Assembly (NCBI GenBank): GCA_902792795.1
Contig: CADBBB010000001.1
Coordinates: 1 to 64,000 of the forward strand
From: an uncultured Spirochaetaceae bacterium
Lineage (GTDB): Bacteria; Spirochaetota; Spirochaetia; Treponematales; Treponemataceae
Reading direction: 5' to 3'
Length of the DNA stretch: 64,000 nucleotides
The position numbers were made by a program, and so were the translations under genes. Shown here in pieces: positions 51,551 through 60,288 of the stretch; within the stretch, counting starts at the first letter, position 1, and the number at the start of each line of letters is the position of its first letter. The notes under the pieces were generated by a model that was not told the DNA's origin, searched no databases, and saw nothing but the letters and a program-made list of their open reading frames with translations.

Positions 51551-52571
51551 CTTTATACCTGGAACTTCTTATAGGTGACATAAGCCCCCAATATTCATCA
51601 ATAACATTTGGAGAATGTGTCGCGATAATAGCTTGATAATTATATTCATTGCAAATTTCCATAATTGCGGGTACTAATTGTTTTTGCCACTCAACATGCA
51701 ATGATGTTTCTGGCTCATCGATAAAAAACACAGAATTTTCACTGGTCAAAAAAATCAACTCTAAGAAAAGGCATATAACATTCTTCTCTCCAGAAGATAG
51801 CATGTCTAGTGAAACATAGGGGTCATTGGCATATACTTTTTCTAGGCAAATACCAAATCCGTCATTAGAATCCACTAATCTCACCTTTTTATATAACAAC
51901 CCCATTCTATTGTTGATAATATCATCAAAAAGCTTGAACGATCCATTCCATGAATCTTGGGAAATTTTCTTTATTAATTCTGTTAATCCATCCTTATATG
52001 GGACTGTAAAAGTGAATTCTGGATGTGGTTTATTTGTGCCAGAATACTTTTTTATAAAAGACTCCATACTTTTTTTTAAACTCATAATTCTAGAAGTTGG
52101 ATATTCAATTTTAATTTCTTTTCTATCCGACATTCTATTGAAATCTTTATTCGCATAAACAGAGTGAATATCTATTTTATTCGCTAATTTTTTTTGAAGG
52201 CTTTGATATGAGTCTAAATTAATATTATAAAAAAAATAATCTTTATAGTTAAATGTATATACTAATTCATCTTCATCAACATCAACAATCTTAAATGAAA
52301 GGAATCTATTTTTTTCTGCTAAATCAAATTTAAAAGTTACATCTAGAAATGAGTCATTTTCAAAAGTAATTATTACTCTTGAAAATTTTATATCAAATAG
52401 TTTTGACAAATCACAAGAAAGTATCGCAGAAACTAATTTTATTATTGATGTTTTTCCAACTCCATTAAAACCGTATAGAATTGTAATTTTTTCATTTGGA
52501 TATAACTCTATATCAAAATTATTCTGTTCTAGCCCAAAAAGATTCTCGATTTTTATATTCTTAAGTTTCAT
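51528..52571 (-). CDS. ABC-type ATPase of a PARIS-like pair
   Basis: 347 residues: Walker A GFNGVGKT at 34-41, signature LSSGEKNVICLF, Walker B VFFIDEPETSLH, and H-loop AIIATHSPNVID. It is AAA15/AriA-like and paired with a DUF4435 gene, the PARIS architecture. It carries its own good promoter and lacks the TCTATCA operator, so it is probably an independent insertion in the island. Shorter than many AriA proteins. Confidence 0.7.
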   Translation of the reverse strand: MKLKNIKIENLFGLEQNNFDIELYPNEKITILYGFNGVGKTSIIKLVSAILSCDLSKLFDIKFSRVIITFENDSFLDVTFKFDLAEKNRFLSFKIVDVDEDELVYTFNYKDYFFYNINLDSYQSLQKKLANKIDIHSVYANKDFNRMSDRKEIKIEYPTSRIMSLKKSMESFIKKYSGTNKPHPEFTFTVPYKDGLTELIKKISQDSWNGSFKLFDDIINNRMGLLYKKVRLVDSNDGFGICLEKVYANDPYVSLDMLSSGEKNVICLFLELIFLTSENSVFFIDEPETSLHVEWQKQLVPAIMEICNEYNYQAIIATHSPNVIDEYWGLMSPIRSSRYKDEKYFNS

Positions 52572-52590
52572 ATATCCATTACCTTTTTTT

Positions 52591-52619
52591 ATTATAATCC
52601 TGATTTATTTGAGAGTCAA
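52591..52619 (-). promoter_or_regulatory. Promoter of the PARIS-like pair
   Basis: TTGACT and TATAAT are 17 bp apart on the minus strand. Confidence 0.65.
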
Positions 52620-52729
52620 ACAAAAAATAGTATATCAAGAAAAGGTTTGTTTTGGTCAAAATGGATTTGATTTTTTTAATTATAAGATATTTTTGCCTAT
52701 GCAATATTCAAATCTTTTATGAACCAAAA

Positions 52730-52948
52730 TCATAAAAAAGGTTTTTTGGTCATAACTAAGCACTCGTATGCTTCTTTTTTTCCATACTTCCATGAAAGCA
52801 AAAAAAATGTTGTTGCATTTTCCCATTGATGGTGAAAGAAGGAACAAGCTCCCAATCTATGCAAATAATCAGCCCATTCTTTCTCGTTAATTTTTAGTTC
52901 ACCATACATTCTTTCTAAGTCTTCATTGAGTTTCACATTATAGCACAA
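52730..52948 (-). CDS. Small uncharacterised protein
   Basis: 72 residues, helical (LNEDLERMYGELKINEKEWADYLHRLGACSFF, then WENATTFFLLSWKYGKKEAYECL), possibly a TPR/SEL1-like hairpin. The TTG start is preferred because AGGAGG lies 5 nt upstream. No family recognised. Confidence 0.5.
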   Translation of the reverse strand: MCYNVKLNEDLERMYGELKINEKEWADYLHRLGACSFFHHQWENATTFFLLSWKYGKKEAYECLVMTKKPFL

Positions 52949-53014
52949 AGTATCCTCCTTGCTTTTAACAAGGATACATATTTACAAGGAAATGTCAAGT
53001 TTTTTATTATTAAG

Positions 53015-53725
53015 TTATAATTTACAAAAGAAATTATTTTTCCAATATCTATAAATGTTTATTAATTTTGAACAATAATCATCTTCAGTATATATGCCAG
53101 CACTAGGACATGATGAACACCCAGGATGATAGTAGTTTATAAAAAGTTTTTCTTCATTGTGCGAGAAAGCAATACTATTTATTTTATCTTTTTTTAAATT
53201 ATAACACACTGGAGATGAAATATCATCATAAAGCCTTTCTATTTGGCTACAATTTATAATGACATCTGGATTTATTTCTTTTATTTGCTCAATCAAAACT
53301 TTCCTATGATTGGTATAACTCCCTTCAATTCGGATTCTTTTCGCACGCTCTTTTCCTCCATTTTTGTTTACATTTATAAATGCTATTTTTAAAAGAACGT
53401 TTTCGTGGTTTTTTCCCATTGTAGCATCTTCATTCAGTTGCTGTGGCAAATAATCGTAATTATACAAAATTCCATATGTCGTTAATATTATTTTTTTATA
53501 TGTACTTTTCCAGCATTTATAGACAGTTACATCTTGATGAAACTCTCTATGATTTCTATCTTCATTCGGATTTTTCTCATTTCCTTCTTTTAAAATCCAA
53601 AGTATTTTTGGCTTTGTTTCAAGATAGCATTCGATATCTATTATTCCATCAAAAATTATTGGAGAACCCCATTCCAGTCGAATTTTATTATCAAATTCTT
53701 TTATATCTTTCATGTTCTTAAACAT
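53015..53725 (-). CDS. UDG-superfamily-like protein (second in the island)
   Basis: 236 residues from the ATG at 53725 (a TTG at 53755 is an alternative; neither has a clear ribosome site). PKILWILKEGNE, IAFINVNKNGG, PDVIINCSQIERL and NYYHPGCSS follow the strand and motif order of uracil-DNA-glycosylase-like proteins, with HPG in place of the HPS motif. Function uncertain. AT-rich; no operator upstream. Confidence 0.45.
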   Translation of the reverse strand: MFKNMKDIKEFDNKIRLEWGSPIIFDGIIDIECYLETKPKILWILKEGNEKNPNEDRNHREFHQDVTVYKCWKSTYKKIILTTYGILYNYDYLPQQLNEDATMGKNHENVLLKIAFINVNKNGGKERAKRIRIEGSYTNHRKVLIEQIKEINPDVIINCSQIERLYDDISSPVCYNLKKDKINSIAFSHNEEKLFINYYHPGCSSCPSAGIYTEDDYCSKLINIYRYWKNNFFCKL

Positions 53726-53821
53726 ATTGCAACTCGCCCGAAACAATGTTTTCAAAACATATAAGTATATTAATTGTTGTTAATTTTTCATATTATTATA
53801 TCATAAGATTCTAGCCTTACA

Positions 53822-54598
53822 TTAAATATCCCATTCCGTATTATTATCCAACAATTTTTTCTGCACTGTTGCAACATCAGACAACGCCTTGAATGGACTC
53901 TGAGCGGCAAGAGAATTTATACTGTTGAGAGACATCGTAAGCATTTCCATATTATTGTTTTTTAGGGCAGCATCCACCACTTCAAATTGCTTGGCAAAAA
54001 TAGCGCTTCGTTCATCAAATGTTTTTTCAAGGTATGTTTTTATGGCTTCGCTGATAACCTTAATTTTTTCTATGGCCACTTCTTTCTGAGCGTTTATTTC
54101 AACTCTCTTAGTTTCTTGTTCTTCCGCATATTTTATGGTTTCGTTAGCAACAATTCGCAATGTAGAGAATGCTTTCAAAACCGCCTCTGGATTATCGAGA
54201 TTTCTTAGTGCATTGGCGTTTGCATCAAATAGAGCATTCAAGCTGTCTTCAAAAAATGTATCCTCACTTTCTGTTATTGGCCCTGTCTCAACTACATCGA
54301 CATTAACTTGATCTACATCTTCAGATGGATTTTCACTTAGACTGTTTTTTATACTTCCAACGCTGCTTGCAATTTGTGTTATATTATTGTCATAAATGTC
54401 TTTGACCTTACCTGCCAATTCAAAAGCGTCAGTAATCTTTAATTCACCATTTATTACAGCTTTTCCTTCTTTAGATTCAACCAAATCTTTGCCTTTGTCA
54501 AAAATTTCTTTTCCATGATTAAAAATTTGAGAACCATGATCTGTTATAATTCCGCCTTTGTCTTTTATTACATCGAGAATTTTTTTAATCTTAGGCAT
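53822..54598 (-). CDS. Coiled-coil partner of the glycine-zipper protein
   Basis: 258 residues. An N-terminal half with repeated amphipathic segments (GSQIFNHGKEIFDKGKDL), an acidic linker, and a C-terminal helical half (IKYAEEQETKRVEINAQKEVAIEKIKVISEAIKTYLEKTF) likely forming a long coiled coil. It starts 1 bp after the glycine-zipper gene, so they form a pair. No established function; the helical design suits an oligomerising membrane-remodelling partner. Confidence 0.55.
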   Translation of the reverse strand: MPKIKKILDVIKDKGGIITDHGSQIFNHGKEIFDKGKDLVESKEGKAVINGELKITDAFELAGKVKDIYDNNITQIASSVGSIKNSLSENPSEDVDQVNVDVVETGPITESEDTFFEDSLNALFDANANALRNLDNPEAVLKAFSTLRIVANETIKYAEEQETKRVEINAQKEVAIEKIKVISEAIKTYLEKTFDERSAIFAKQFEVVDAALKNNNMEMLTMSLNSINSLAAQSPFKALSDVATVQKKLLDNNTEWDI

Positions 54599-54599
54599 T

Positions 54600-55898
54600 T
54601 TACAACTCCGAATTTAACACTTTTTCTGTTTTAGCTGCAACAATGTTTACTTGCTCGTTTAAGTTGCCATCATTATCAAGAATTGGCACTTGAGCCAATT
54701 CACTCATTGACTTTATCATAATAGCGGATTGCTGAAATATCTTGGTGTGCTCTACATTGGTGGCGTCGAAAGATTCAACAATATCTCCTAGTTTTTGAAG
54801 CGACTCCAAAGATTTGGATTCTAATTGCTGTGTCAAACCTTGCAATTCAAGAACTCTTTGTTTTATCCCTCCTATTACTATCCAACTTGCTTTTACCTGT
54901 TCCGCCCATTCTTGAACTTCGGCTAAATACTTTGTTGCCTCTGTATTTTTTCTTGCATAAAAAGCAGAAGCGAGTGTGCCAACAGCTATAATTGCAACGC
55001 TTGTTGTTGCAGCTGTTGTAATGGCCGCTAAAGTAGCAGCCCCAGCGGCCATTCCTCCGCCGCCTGCGGCAAGAGAGCCACCACCCAACCATGCCAAAAC
55101 AGCGTTTGTTGCGGCAGCTCCAGATAAACTACTTATAGCGGTTCCTGTAGAAGCAGTGGCAAAAGCTGTTACTGCCGAAGTAACCAATGGTCCTGTTCCA
55201 GCTAATGCAATTGCCGCAAAACCTCCGCCTACAGCAGCGACTTTCAAAGCATCAGACGCTTTCATATCCACTTTTTTCATTTCTTGTATTTCATCATAAG
55301 AAATATCAATTTCTTTCAAAAAATCATATTCCTTGGATTTTGCTTTTTGATTAAGTTTGTCCAAATACGATAAAAATTTGCCTACAGTATTATGCAGAGC
55401 TTCCAAACGGAGTTTGCCAAAATCTTCCAGAGTTTCGTTCAAATCATCTCTAACACTTTCGTTTGTCGATTCAATTTCTGCTTTGAGTTTATTCGCTTCT
55501 TCTTTTGTCGCAATAGCTTGCTTTCTATTTGTTATAGCAGAAATTCCTGTAATAACTTTCAATCCTTTTAGAGTAGTCTTGCCTATGGCTGTAGACACTT
55601 CCGTTGTCTTATTCCAAACAGCCAATACATCTTCATTACTGGCTATTTTATTAAAACGATTTCCAACAACTTCTACAATTCCATTCCCTTTATCAAGAAT
55701 GCCTTTTACTTGTTTATTTTCTTGCAAAGAGTTTATATATTTTCCCGCTTTTACAATTGTTTGATTTTTGATTTCATCCGCTTTGTGAATAATTTTATTT
55801 ACAGATTCTGACTCTTTTATTTCATTGACCTTGTTTCGTACAGATTTTGCTGTTCCGATAGCGCTTTCTTTTATTTTATCAAAATTGAATACAGCCAT
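54600..55898 (-). CDS. Glycine-zipper, pore-like membrane protein
   Basis: 432 residues. An amphipathic helical N-terminus (about 1-215) is followed by a striking Ala/Gly/Ser/Thr-rich hydrophobic block (about 220-310, TAISSLSGAAATNAVLAWLGGGSL, AAGGGGMAAGAATLAAITTAA) and a soluble C-terminal helical bundle. The block looks able to enter the membrane as a hairpin. Similar blocks occur in uncharacterised bacterial proteins near restriction genes. Probably works with the zinc-finger and coiled-coil neighbours. Confidence 0.55.
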   Translation of the reverse strand: MAVFNFDKIKESAIGTAKSVRNKVNEIKESESVNKIIHKADEIKNQTIVKAGKYINSLQENKQVKGILDKGNGIVEVVGNRFNKIASNEDVLAVWNKTTEVSTAIGKTTLKGLKVITGISAITNRKQAIATKEEANKLKAEIESTNESVRDDLNETLEDFGKLRLEALHNTVGKFLSYLDKLNQKAKSKEYDFLKEIDISYDEIQEMKKVDMKASDALKVAAVGGGFAAIALAGTGPLVTSAVTAFATASTGTAISSLSGAAATNAVLAWLGGGSLAAGGGGMAAGAATLAAITTAATTSVAIIAVGTLASAFYARKNTEATKYLAEVQEWAEQVKASWIVIGGIKQRVLELQGLTQQLESKSLESLQKLGDIVESFDATNVEHTKIFQQSAIMIKSMSELAQVPILDNDGNLNEQVNIVAAKTEKVLNSEL

Positions 55899-55918
55899 AA
55901 CTATATACCTTTTTTAAT

Positions 55919-56170
55919 TCACAACGCAGGGCTATGCTTTCCTTGAAAATTTCCACTAGGATGTCGCAAGCACTTATTCGCTGTTAAAGATGAAAGGGAA
56001 GAGTATTTTTGGCCGCAATATTTGCAGACATATTGGCTCTTTTCACTTCCTTCATACAACTTATGCTTTCCTTTAAAAGAACCGTTTGGATGACGCAAGC
56101 ATTTATTAGCGGTCAAAGACTGAACAGAGGTATATTTTTGTCCGCAATATTCACAGTAAAAGTTCGCCAT
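55919..56170 (-). CDS. Tandem zinc-finger protein
   Basis: 83 residues, two near-identical repeats of a C-x2-C-x12-C-x2-H unit: YCEYCGQKYTSVQSLTANKC then YVCKYCGQKYSSLSSLTANKC, each continuing LRHP. The start at 56170 has GGAGAG upstream. First gene of a transcript with the zipper and coiled-coil proteins (gaps 20 and 1 bp) and a promoter of its own. May bind nucleic acid or protein as the sensor of the trio; inference. Confidence 0.7.
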   Translation of the reverse strand: MANFYCEYCGQKYTSVQSLTANKCLRHPNGSFKGKHKLYEGSEKSQYVCKYCGQKYSSLSSLTANKCLRHPSGNFQGKHSPAL

Positions 56171-56213
56171 AATTTTCTCTCCTGCAAAAAATGATTTAAG
56201 AGCTGTTTTTATT

Positions 56214-56242
56214 ATTATATTCCCAAAAGTTAGTTTTTTCAA
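56214..56242 (-). promoter_or_regulatory. Promoter of the zinc-finger/zipper module
   Basis: TTGAAA and TATAAT are 17 bp apart. No TCTATCA site nearby. Confidence 0.65.
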
Positions 56243-56281
56243 TAATAAAATTCCTCCCTTCTCCAACCAAAATCGCCCCGC

Positions 56282-56818
56282 TCACACCCCAAACTGGTTC
56301 TGCCACGCAAGTCTTTTGTCCGCGCCGCTTGCGATTTTTTGAATGATGTCGTCCAAAGCCAAATACGCTTCCCATTTTTCCAAGGCGGACGCTTGGGAAA
56401 TTTTTGCCGCGACCAAGTCTTCCAATTCGGCGACGCGGCTTCCTTTCCAAATTTTGTCCGCGAGCGAAACCAAAAGCGATTCGATTGTGGAGCGTTCCGA
56501 CCACGTCGAATGATTTTTTGCGAACGCCGCCATTTGCGCGCTGGCTCCAAGCGACAGCAAAAGTTTTTGGCCTTGCGCCTCGTGCTCGCGCCCCGGTTGC
56601 GTCAGCTCGTTTTTGCAAACGCATTTTCCTATGTCGTGCGTCGCCGTTCCAAACAGCGCAAGCTCCTTGTCAATTTTCACTTTTGGAAAAGCGGCCGCAA
56701 TTTCTTTTAAAAGCCTTTTTTCCGCGTCGTGAACAAGCGTAAGATGCGCCAACAGTCTTGGCGGCATTTTTAGCCGCTCAAATATTTCCAAATGAACAAA
56801 TCGCGCGTCGTGTTCCAT
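56282..56818 (-). CDS. HD-domain phosphohydrolase
   Basis: 178 residues with the HD metal pattern: HLTLVHD near residue 25, then FGTATHDIGK (His-Asp pair), GREHEAQG, and SLADKIWKGSR. HD enzymes hydrolyse nucleotides or cyclic nucleotides. The start at 56818 lies 7 nt after TATAAT and operator 4 covers its -35, so it is a regulon member, likely leaderless. Divergent from the PcfJ-like gene. Confidence 0.75.
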   Translation of the reverse strand: MEHDARFVHLEIFERLKMPPRLLAHLTLVHDAEKRLLKEIAAAFPKVKIDKELALFGTATHDIGKCVCKNELTQPGREHEAQGQKLLLSLGASAQMAAFAKNHSTWSERSTIESLLVSLADKIWKGSRVAELEDLVAAKISQASALEKWEAYLALDDIIQKIASGADKRLAWQNQFGV

Positions 56819-56840
56819 CACAAGCATTATACGCGGGCGG

Positions 56841-56859
56841 TCTATCAAATCACGATAGA
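56841..56859. promoter_or_regulatory. WYL-regulon operator 4
   Basis: TCTATCA-AATCA-CGATAGA, one mismatch to the consensus, over the -35 of the HD gene. Confidence 0.8.
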
Positions 56860-56885
56860 GTAAAAAAATAATTTTTTCATTCCGC

Positions 56886-56904
56886 TCTATCACGCTTTGA
56901 TAGA
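56886..56904. promoter_or_regulatory. WYL-regulon operator 5
   Basis: TCTATCA-CGCTT-TGATAGA, over the -35 of the PcfJ-like gene (-10 TATACT at 56915-56920). Confidence 0.85.
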
Positions 56905-56939
56905 CCCACACGTTTATACTCATCCTGCAGGAGGCTAAA

Positions 56940-59111
56940 ATGAAGTGCGACATAATTATTTATAGCAATGAAGCGGCGGTGGGGCTGACATATTTCCCCA
57001 AATATTGCCCCGTTCCAATAGTAATGTTTAAGATGTGGGCTAAAACATGTGCCAGCAACAATTACCTTTGCGAATGGCAGGCAGAAGCACTATCAAAAAT
57101 TTTAAAAAAAGGAAAATACTATGAAGCCGACGATTCTGCCGCACGATGTTGCATGTATGAATGTTCAGAAGGTTATCCGATAGAAGATGATTTTATCAAA
57201 CCCAGCTACGAAATTTATAAAAATCATTTTTCAATGGCCAAAGATTATTTCTCAGATAACCTCTACACTGACAAAGCTCAAAAAAACCTTAAGAAGGAAA
57301 TAAAAAAATTAATGCAGGCACCAACCCACAAAAGTCTCCTCTTTAGACAAGTACATTGCGTAAAATACTTAAAAAGAGTCCGAGCAAAATATTATCTTGA
57401 ACGCAACGAGCGTGATAGCGAATGGTATTATCGTCAAATAGGCAAAGAGGAAAAAAATGTTGAAAAAGCGCGGGGACCTAAAAAATCATGGAAGCACAAC
57501 ATGAAGTATGATCTCAAAGAACGTGAGTTTTCTGGTGTAGTTGTAAAAATAGAAGTTATTCCTTTTTCAACTCTCCTAGGAGTAAATTTCTTTATGAATG
57601 TGGACTGCAATGATAATGTGTATTTTCACGATAACAGAGGATGTTATGTCTTTGAACCAGCAAAAAAACAAGGATTTACAATTCCCGTCGCGACCGTATT
57701 TTATCAGAACGGAAGAAAGCGACTTGTTCCTCTTACTTGCATAAAAGAATATGAAGGCTTTTGTAACGGCGCGAATATTGAGCGCGTCATAAAAAACATT
57801 GAGGAGGTTGAAAACTTTGGCAGCAAAAACCTGATAACGCAAAAAGAAGACGGCTCCATAGAAATTGAAAACTCATTTTTGTATTTGGACACTGACTTTA
57901 ACGTAAATAAAGCGAACCGCAAGCTTGTTTTGGATGTGGCGAATAGAACCTCTTTGGGAGACAAAACAACGGACGAAATGTTTATTAAAATTTCAGACGA
58001 AGAATATAAAAGCGTTCTTGATATGATGAAAGAACAAATGAAACAAGAATGCGGCTTTGAGCCAAAACTTGTTTACGGCGAAACGAATTATGACCGCCTT
58101 GTAAATTTTGCCAACTGCCCTTTTGCGCCAGAATTAAATGCATTCAGTCAATTCTTTAAAGAAGACTATAGATTGGAAAACGCAAAAGAAAATTATAGTA
58201 AAGATTTCGCTCCGCCAACTGAGACGTGGGAAGACATGGCTCATAGTCCTGACTGCGTTCGTAAATTTATTAGGCTGTACGGCTTGCCATATACGCCGAA
58301 GGTGAATAAAATTTTCTTAAGCGGGCATAGGCATTTTGCAAAACTTATTGGAATCTGCCAAGCTGGCTTTAGAGATGAAAGAGCCATCGATCTATTAATG
58401 CGCGTGGATGAAAAATTTATTTTTGAGACTATAATTTTTCAAAGGGGATTCTTTTACAATTACATTCAAAATGGGGAAGCGCAAGTTTGCTTTGCGCTTT
58501 CGAGCGAAGTGAATTTATTCAAAAACATAAAGTTTCTATTTAAATATTATGACGAAATGACTTGCGCAAAACTTACGGCGGAATTGTTAAAACAGGAATA
58601 TAACGATTCACGCGCGATGGACGCCTTGGAGTATATGAAAAACTTGGCGCAAGAAAACAACATGTCGGCACAAATTGTAAGAAAAATCGGACACGAGGGT
58701 TTTACGCGATACAACCACGACATGCTCATGCGCGTTTACCGCCAAGCGCATCCGGAACAAAAAGAACAATTTGAAAATTTATCAATCGAATATTCCGCAG
58801 AAGAAAAACAATTGGAATGGGAAAAAGACGGATACAAGTTTTGCCTGCCGGAAGACACAAACCGCCTTGTAGACATCGGTTACAAAATGAACATTTGCGT
58901 GGGCCATCTGTACCGCGAGAAAGCCGCTCAAAAAAAATGCGACATCGTTTACACTATAAAAAACGACGAATATGAGCTGTGCGTAGAACTTCGCAAAACC
59001 GCCGACAACCGCTTTGAAGTCGTCCAAAAAAGCGCCTTTTCCAACCGCGAGCCAAAAGGCAAGTTGCTCGCGGCCTATAACTCTTGGCGCGCGGCAAAAA
59101 ATGTTGGTTAA
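56940..59111 (+). CDS. PcfJ-like protein
   Basis: 723 residues. The last 110 residues match PcfJ-type domains: LEWEKDGYKFCLPEDTNRLVDIGYKMNICVGHLY, then a strand pair YTIKNDEYELCVELR and FEVVQKSAFSN with a closing W. The first 600 residues are alpha/beta with no motif I recognise. PcfJ was named on a conjugative plasmid; its role is unknown. GGAGG upstream; operator 5 on its promoter; its stop is 1 bp before operator 6. Confidence 0.7.
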   Translation: MKCDIIIYSNEAAVGLTYFPKYCPVPIVMFKMWAKTCASNNYLCEWQAEALSKILKKGKYYEADDSAARCCMYECSEGYPIEDDFIKPSYEIYKNHFSMAKDYFSDNLYTDKAQKNLKKEIKKLMQAPTHKSLLFRQVHCVKYLKRVRAKYYLERNERDSEWYYRQIGKEEKNVEKARGPKKSWKHNMKYDLKEREFSGVVVKIEVIPFSTLLGVNFFMNVDCNDNVYFHDNRGCYVFEPAKKQGFTIPVATVFYQNGRKRLVPLTCIKEYEGFCNGANIERVIKNIEEVENFGSKNLITQKEDGSIEIENSFLYLDTDFNVNKANRKLVLDVANRTSLGDKTTDEMFIKISDEEYKSVLDMMKEQMKQECGFEPKLVYGETNYDRLVNFANCPFAPELNAFSQFFKEDYRLENAKENYSKDFAPPTETWEDMAHSPDCVRKFIRLYGLPYTPKVNKIFLSGHRHFAKLIGICQAGFRDERAIDLLMRVDEKFIFETIIFQRGFFYNYIQNGEAQVCFALSSEVNLFKNIKFLFKYYDEMTCAKLTAELLKQEYNDSRAMDALEYMKNLAQENNMSAQIVRKIGHEGFTRYNHDMLMRVYRQAHPEQKEQFENLSIEYSAEEKQLEWEKDGYKFCLPEDTNRLVDIGYKMNICVGHLYREKAAQKKCDIVYTIKNDEYELCVELRKTADNRFEVVQKSAFSNREPKGKLLAAYNSWRAAKNVG

Positions 59112-59130
59112 TCTATCACGCAATGATAGA
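59112..59130. promoter_or_regulatory. WYL-regulon operator 6
   Basis: TCTATCA-CGCAA-TGATAGA, over the -35 of the WYL gene (-10 TATAAT at 59140-59145), implying autoregulation. Confidence 0.85.
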
Positions 59131-59173
59131 CTGCCGTTATATAATAATGTATAATTTACTCATAGGAGCGAAA

Positions 59174-60199
59174 ATGAAAGAAGCGGACAACAAGCTCATC
59201 ACAAAAAAAATGATTGAACGGCTTATAATAATTCACAACGCGATAAAGTCAGGAATGTATCCCAACAACAAGCAGCTGCAAAAATTGTATTGCGAGCAGA
59301 CCGGCTACGCAAAAGTTGGCGAGGCTACCATAAGCCGCGACATCGACACACTGCGGACTTACTTTAGGGCGCCGCTTGAATACGACCGCGCGCGCAACGG
59401 CTTTTACTATCTTGACGACAAGTGGGAATTCGCTCTCAACCAAATTTCTGTGGACGACGCCTTTTATCTTTCTTCCGCAAAAACCTTGCTGGCAAATTTC
59501 AAGGGAACGCCGATGTATGATCAAATCGCCAAAGTGATTGACTTTTTGACCGAAACTCAAGGGCACGGAAAGAGCCAACTTTTGGACAGAATCGCCGTTC
59601 CTCCGTTGCCAAAAGTTTCCGTTCGCCCGGAAATTTGGAAGCCCATAATGAACGCCTTGCGCGACAACACGCTCTTAAAATTTGACTACAACGGCAGATG
59701 GAACGTATCGACAACCCACAGGCTTGTCCGGCCCTACCAACTTTTGTTCGAGGACGGAATGTATTGCCTTTTTGGCTACGACGAACTTGCGGACAAAGGC
59801 AAGGGCGGCGAGCGGCTTTTTTGCCTTCCGCGAATGAAGCGGTTGGAGAACACCGACAAAACTTTTGAGCTTCCCAAAAATTTTGATTTCGCTTCTAGAT
59901 GCGGCGGCGGAAGGTTCGGCGCCTTTAAGGATGCAAAAAAGGTTCGCTACGAAATAGACTTTTATGACGACGCCCGCCAATACATAAAGGATTGTGTCTG
60001 GGCGGACGACCAAAAATTTATTGACAGCGAAGAAGAGAACATGACGACAATAAAGTTTTCGTCATCGCAATCGGACAAAGTTTTGGAATGGGTTCTAGCC
60101 CAAGGCGCCAACGCCCGCCCCATCGCTCCCGCCGATTTTGTAGAACGCTGGAAAACCGAAATTCGCGCCATGATGCGAAACGCGGGAATCAGCAAATAG
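59174..60199 (+). CDS. WYL-domain transcriptional regulator
   Basis: 341 residues. N-terminal winged helix (about 12-70: QLQKLYCEQTGYAKVGEATISRDIDTLR), a helical linker, and a WYL domain (about 165-245: LKFDYNGRWNVSTTHRLVRPYQL, YCLFGYDEL, FCLPRMKRLE) followed by a WCX-like C-terminal domain. Homologues BrxR and CapW repress defence operons and sense nucleic-acid-like ligands. AGGAG precedes the start. It is autoregulated if it binds operator 6, and is the best candidate for all six sites. Confidence 0.85.
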   Translation: MKEADNKLITKKMIERLIIIHNAIKSGMYPNNKQLQKLYCEQTGYAKVGEATISRDIDTLRTYFRAPLEYDRARNGFYYLDDKWEFALNQISVDDAFYLSSAKTLLANFKGTPMYDQIAKVIDFLTETQGHGKSQLLDRIAVPPLPKVSVRPEIWKPIMNALRDNTLLKFDYNGRWNVSTTHRLVRPYQLLFEDGMYCLFGYDELADKGKGGERLFCLPRMKRLENTDKTFELPKNFDFASRCGGGRFGAFKDAKKVRYEIDFYDDARQYIKDCVWADDQKFIDSEEENMTTIKFSSSQSDKVLEWVLAQGANARPIAPADFVERWKTEIRAMMRNAGISK

Positions 60200-60238
60200 G
60201 AACTTACATTTTTTTGCATATTCCTTTTAAATTTCTAC

Positions 60239-60268
60239 TTGACAAATATACTGGTTATGGTGTATAGT
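60239..60268 (+). promoter_or_regulatory. Promoter of the RhuM-Fic gene
   Basis: TTGACA and TATAGT are 18 bp apart; the ribosome site AGAGGTGG follows. Confidence 0.55.
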
Positions 60269-60288
60269 TAACATAAAGAGGTGGTTTT

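Noticed and set aside
46485-60199. Prophage
   Set aside because: No integrase, terminase, portal or capsid-like proteins seen; the genes look like a defence/regulon island.
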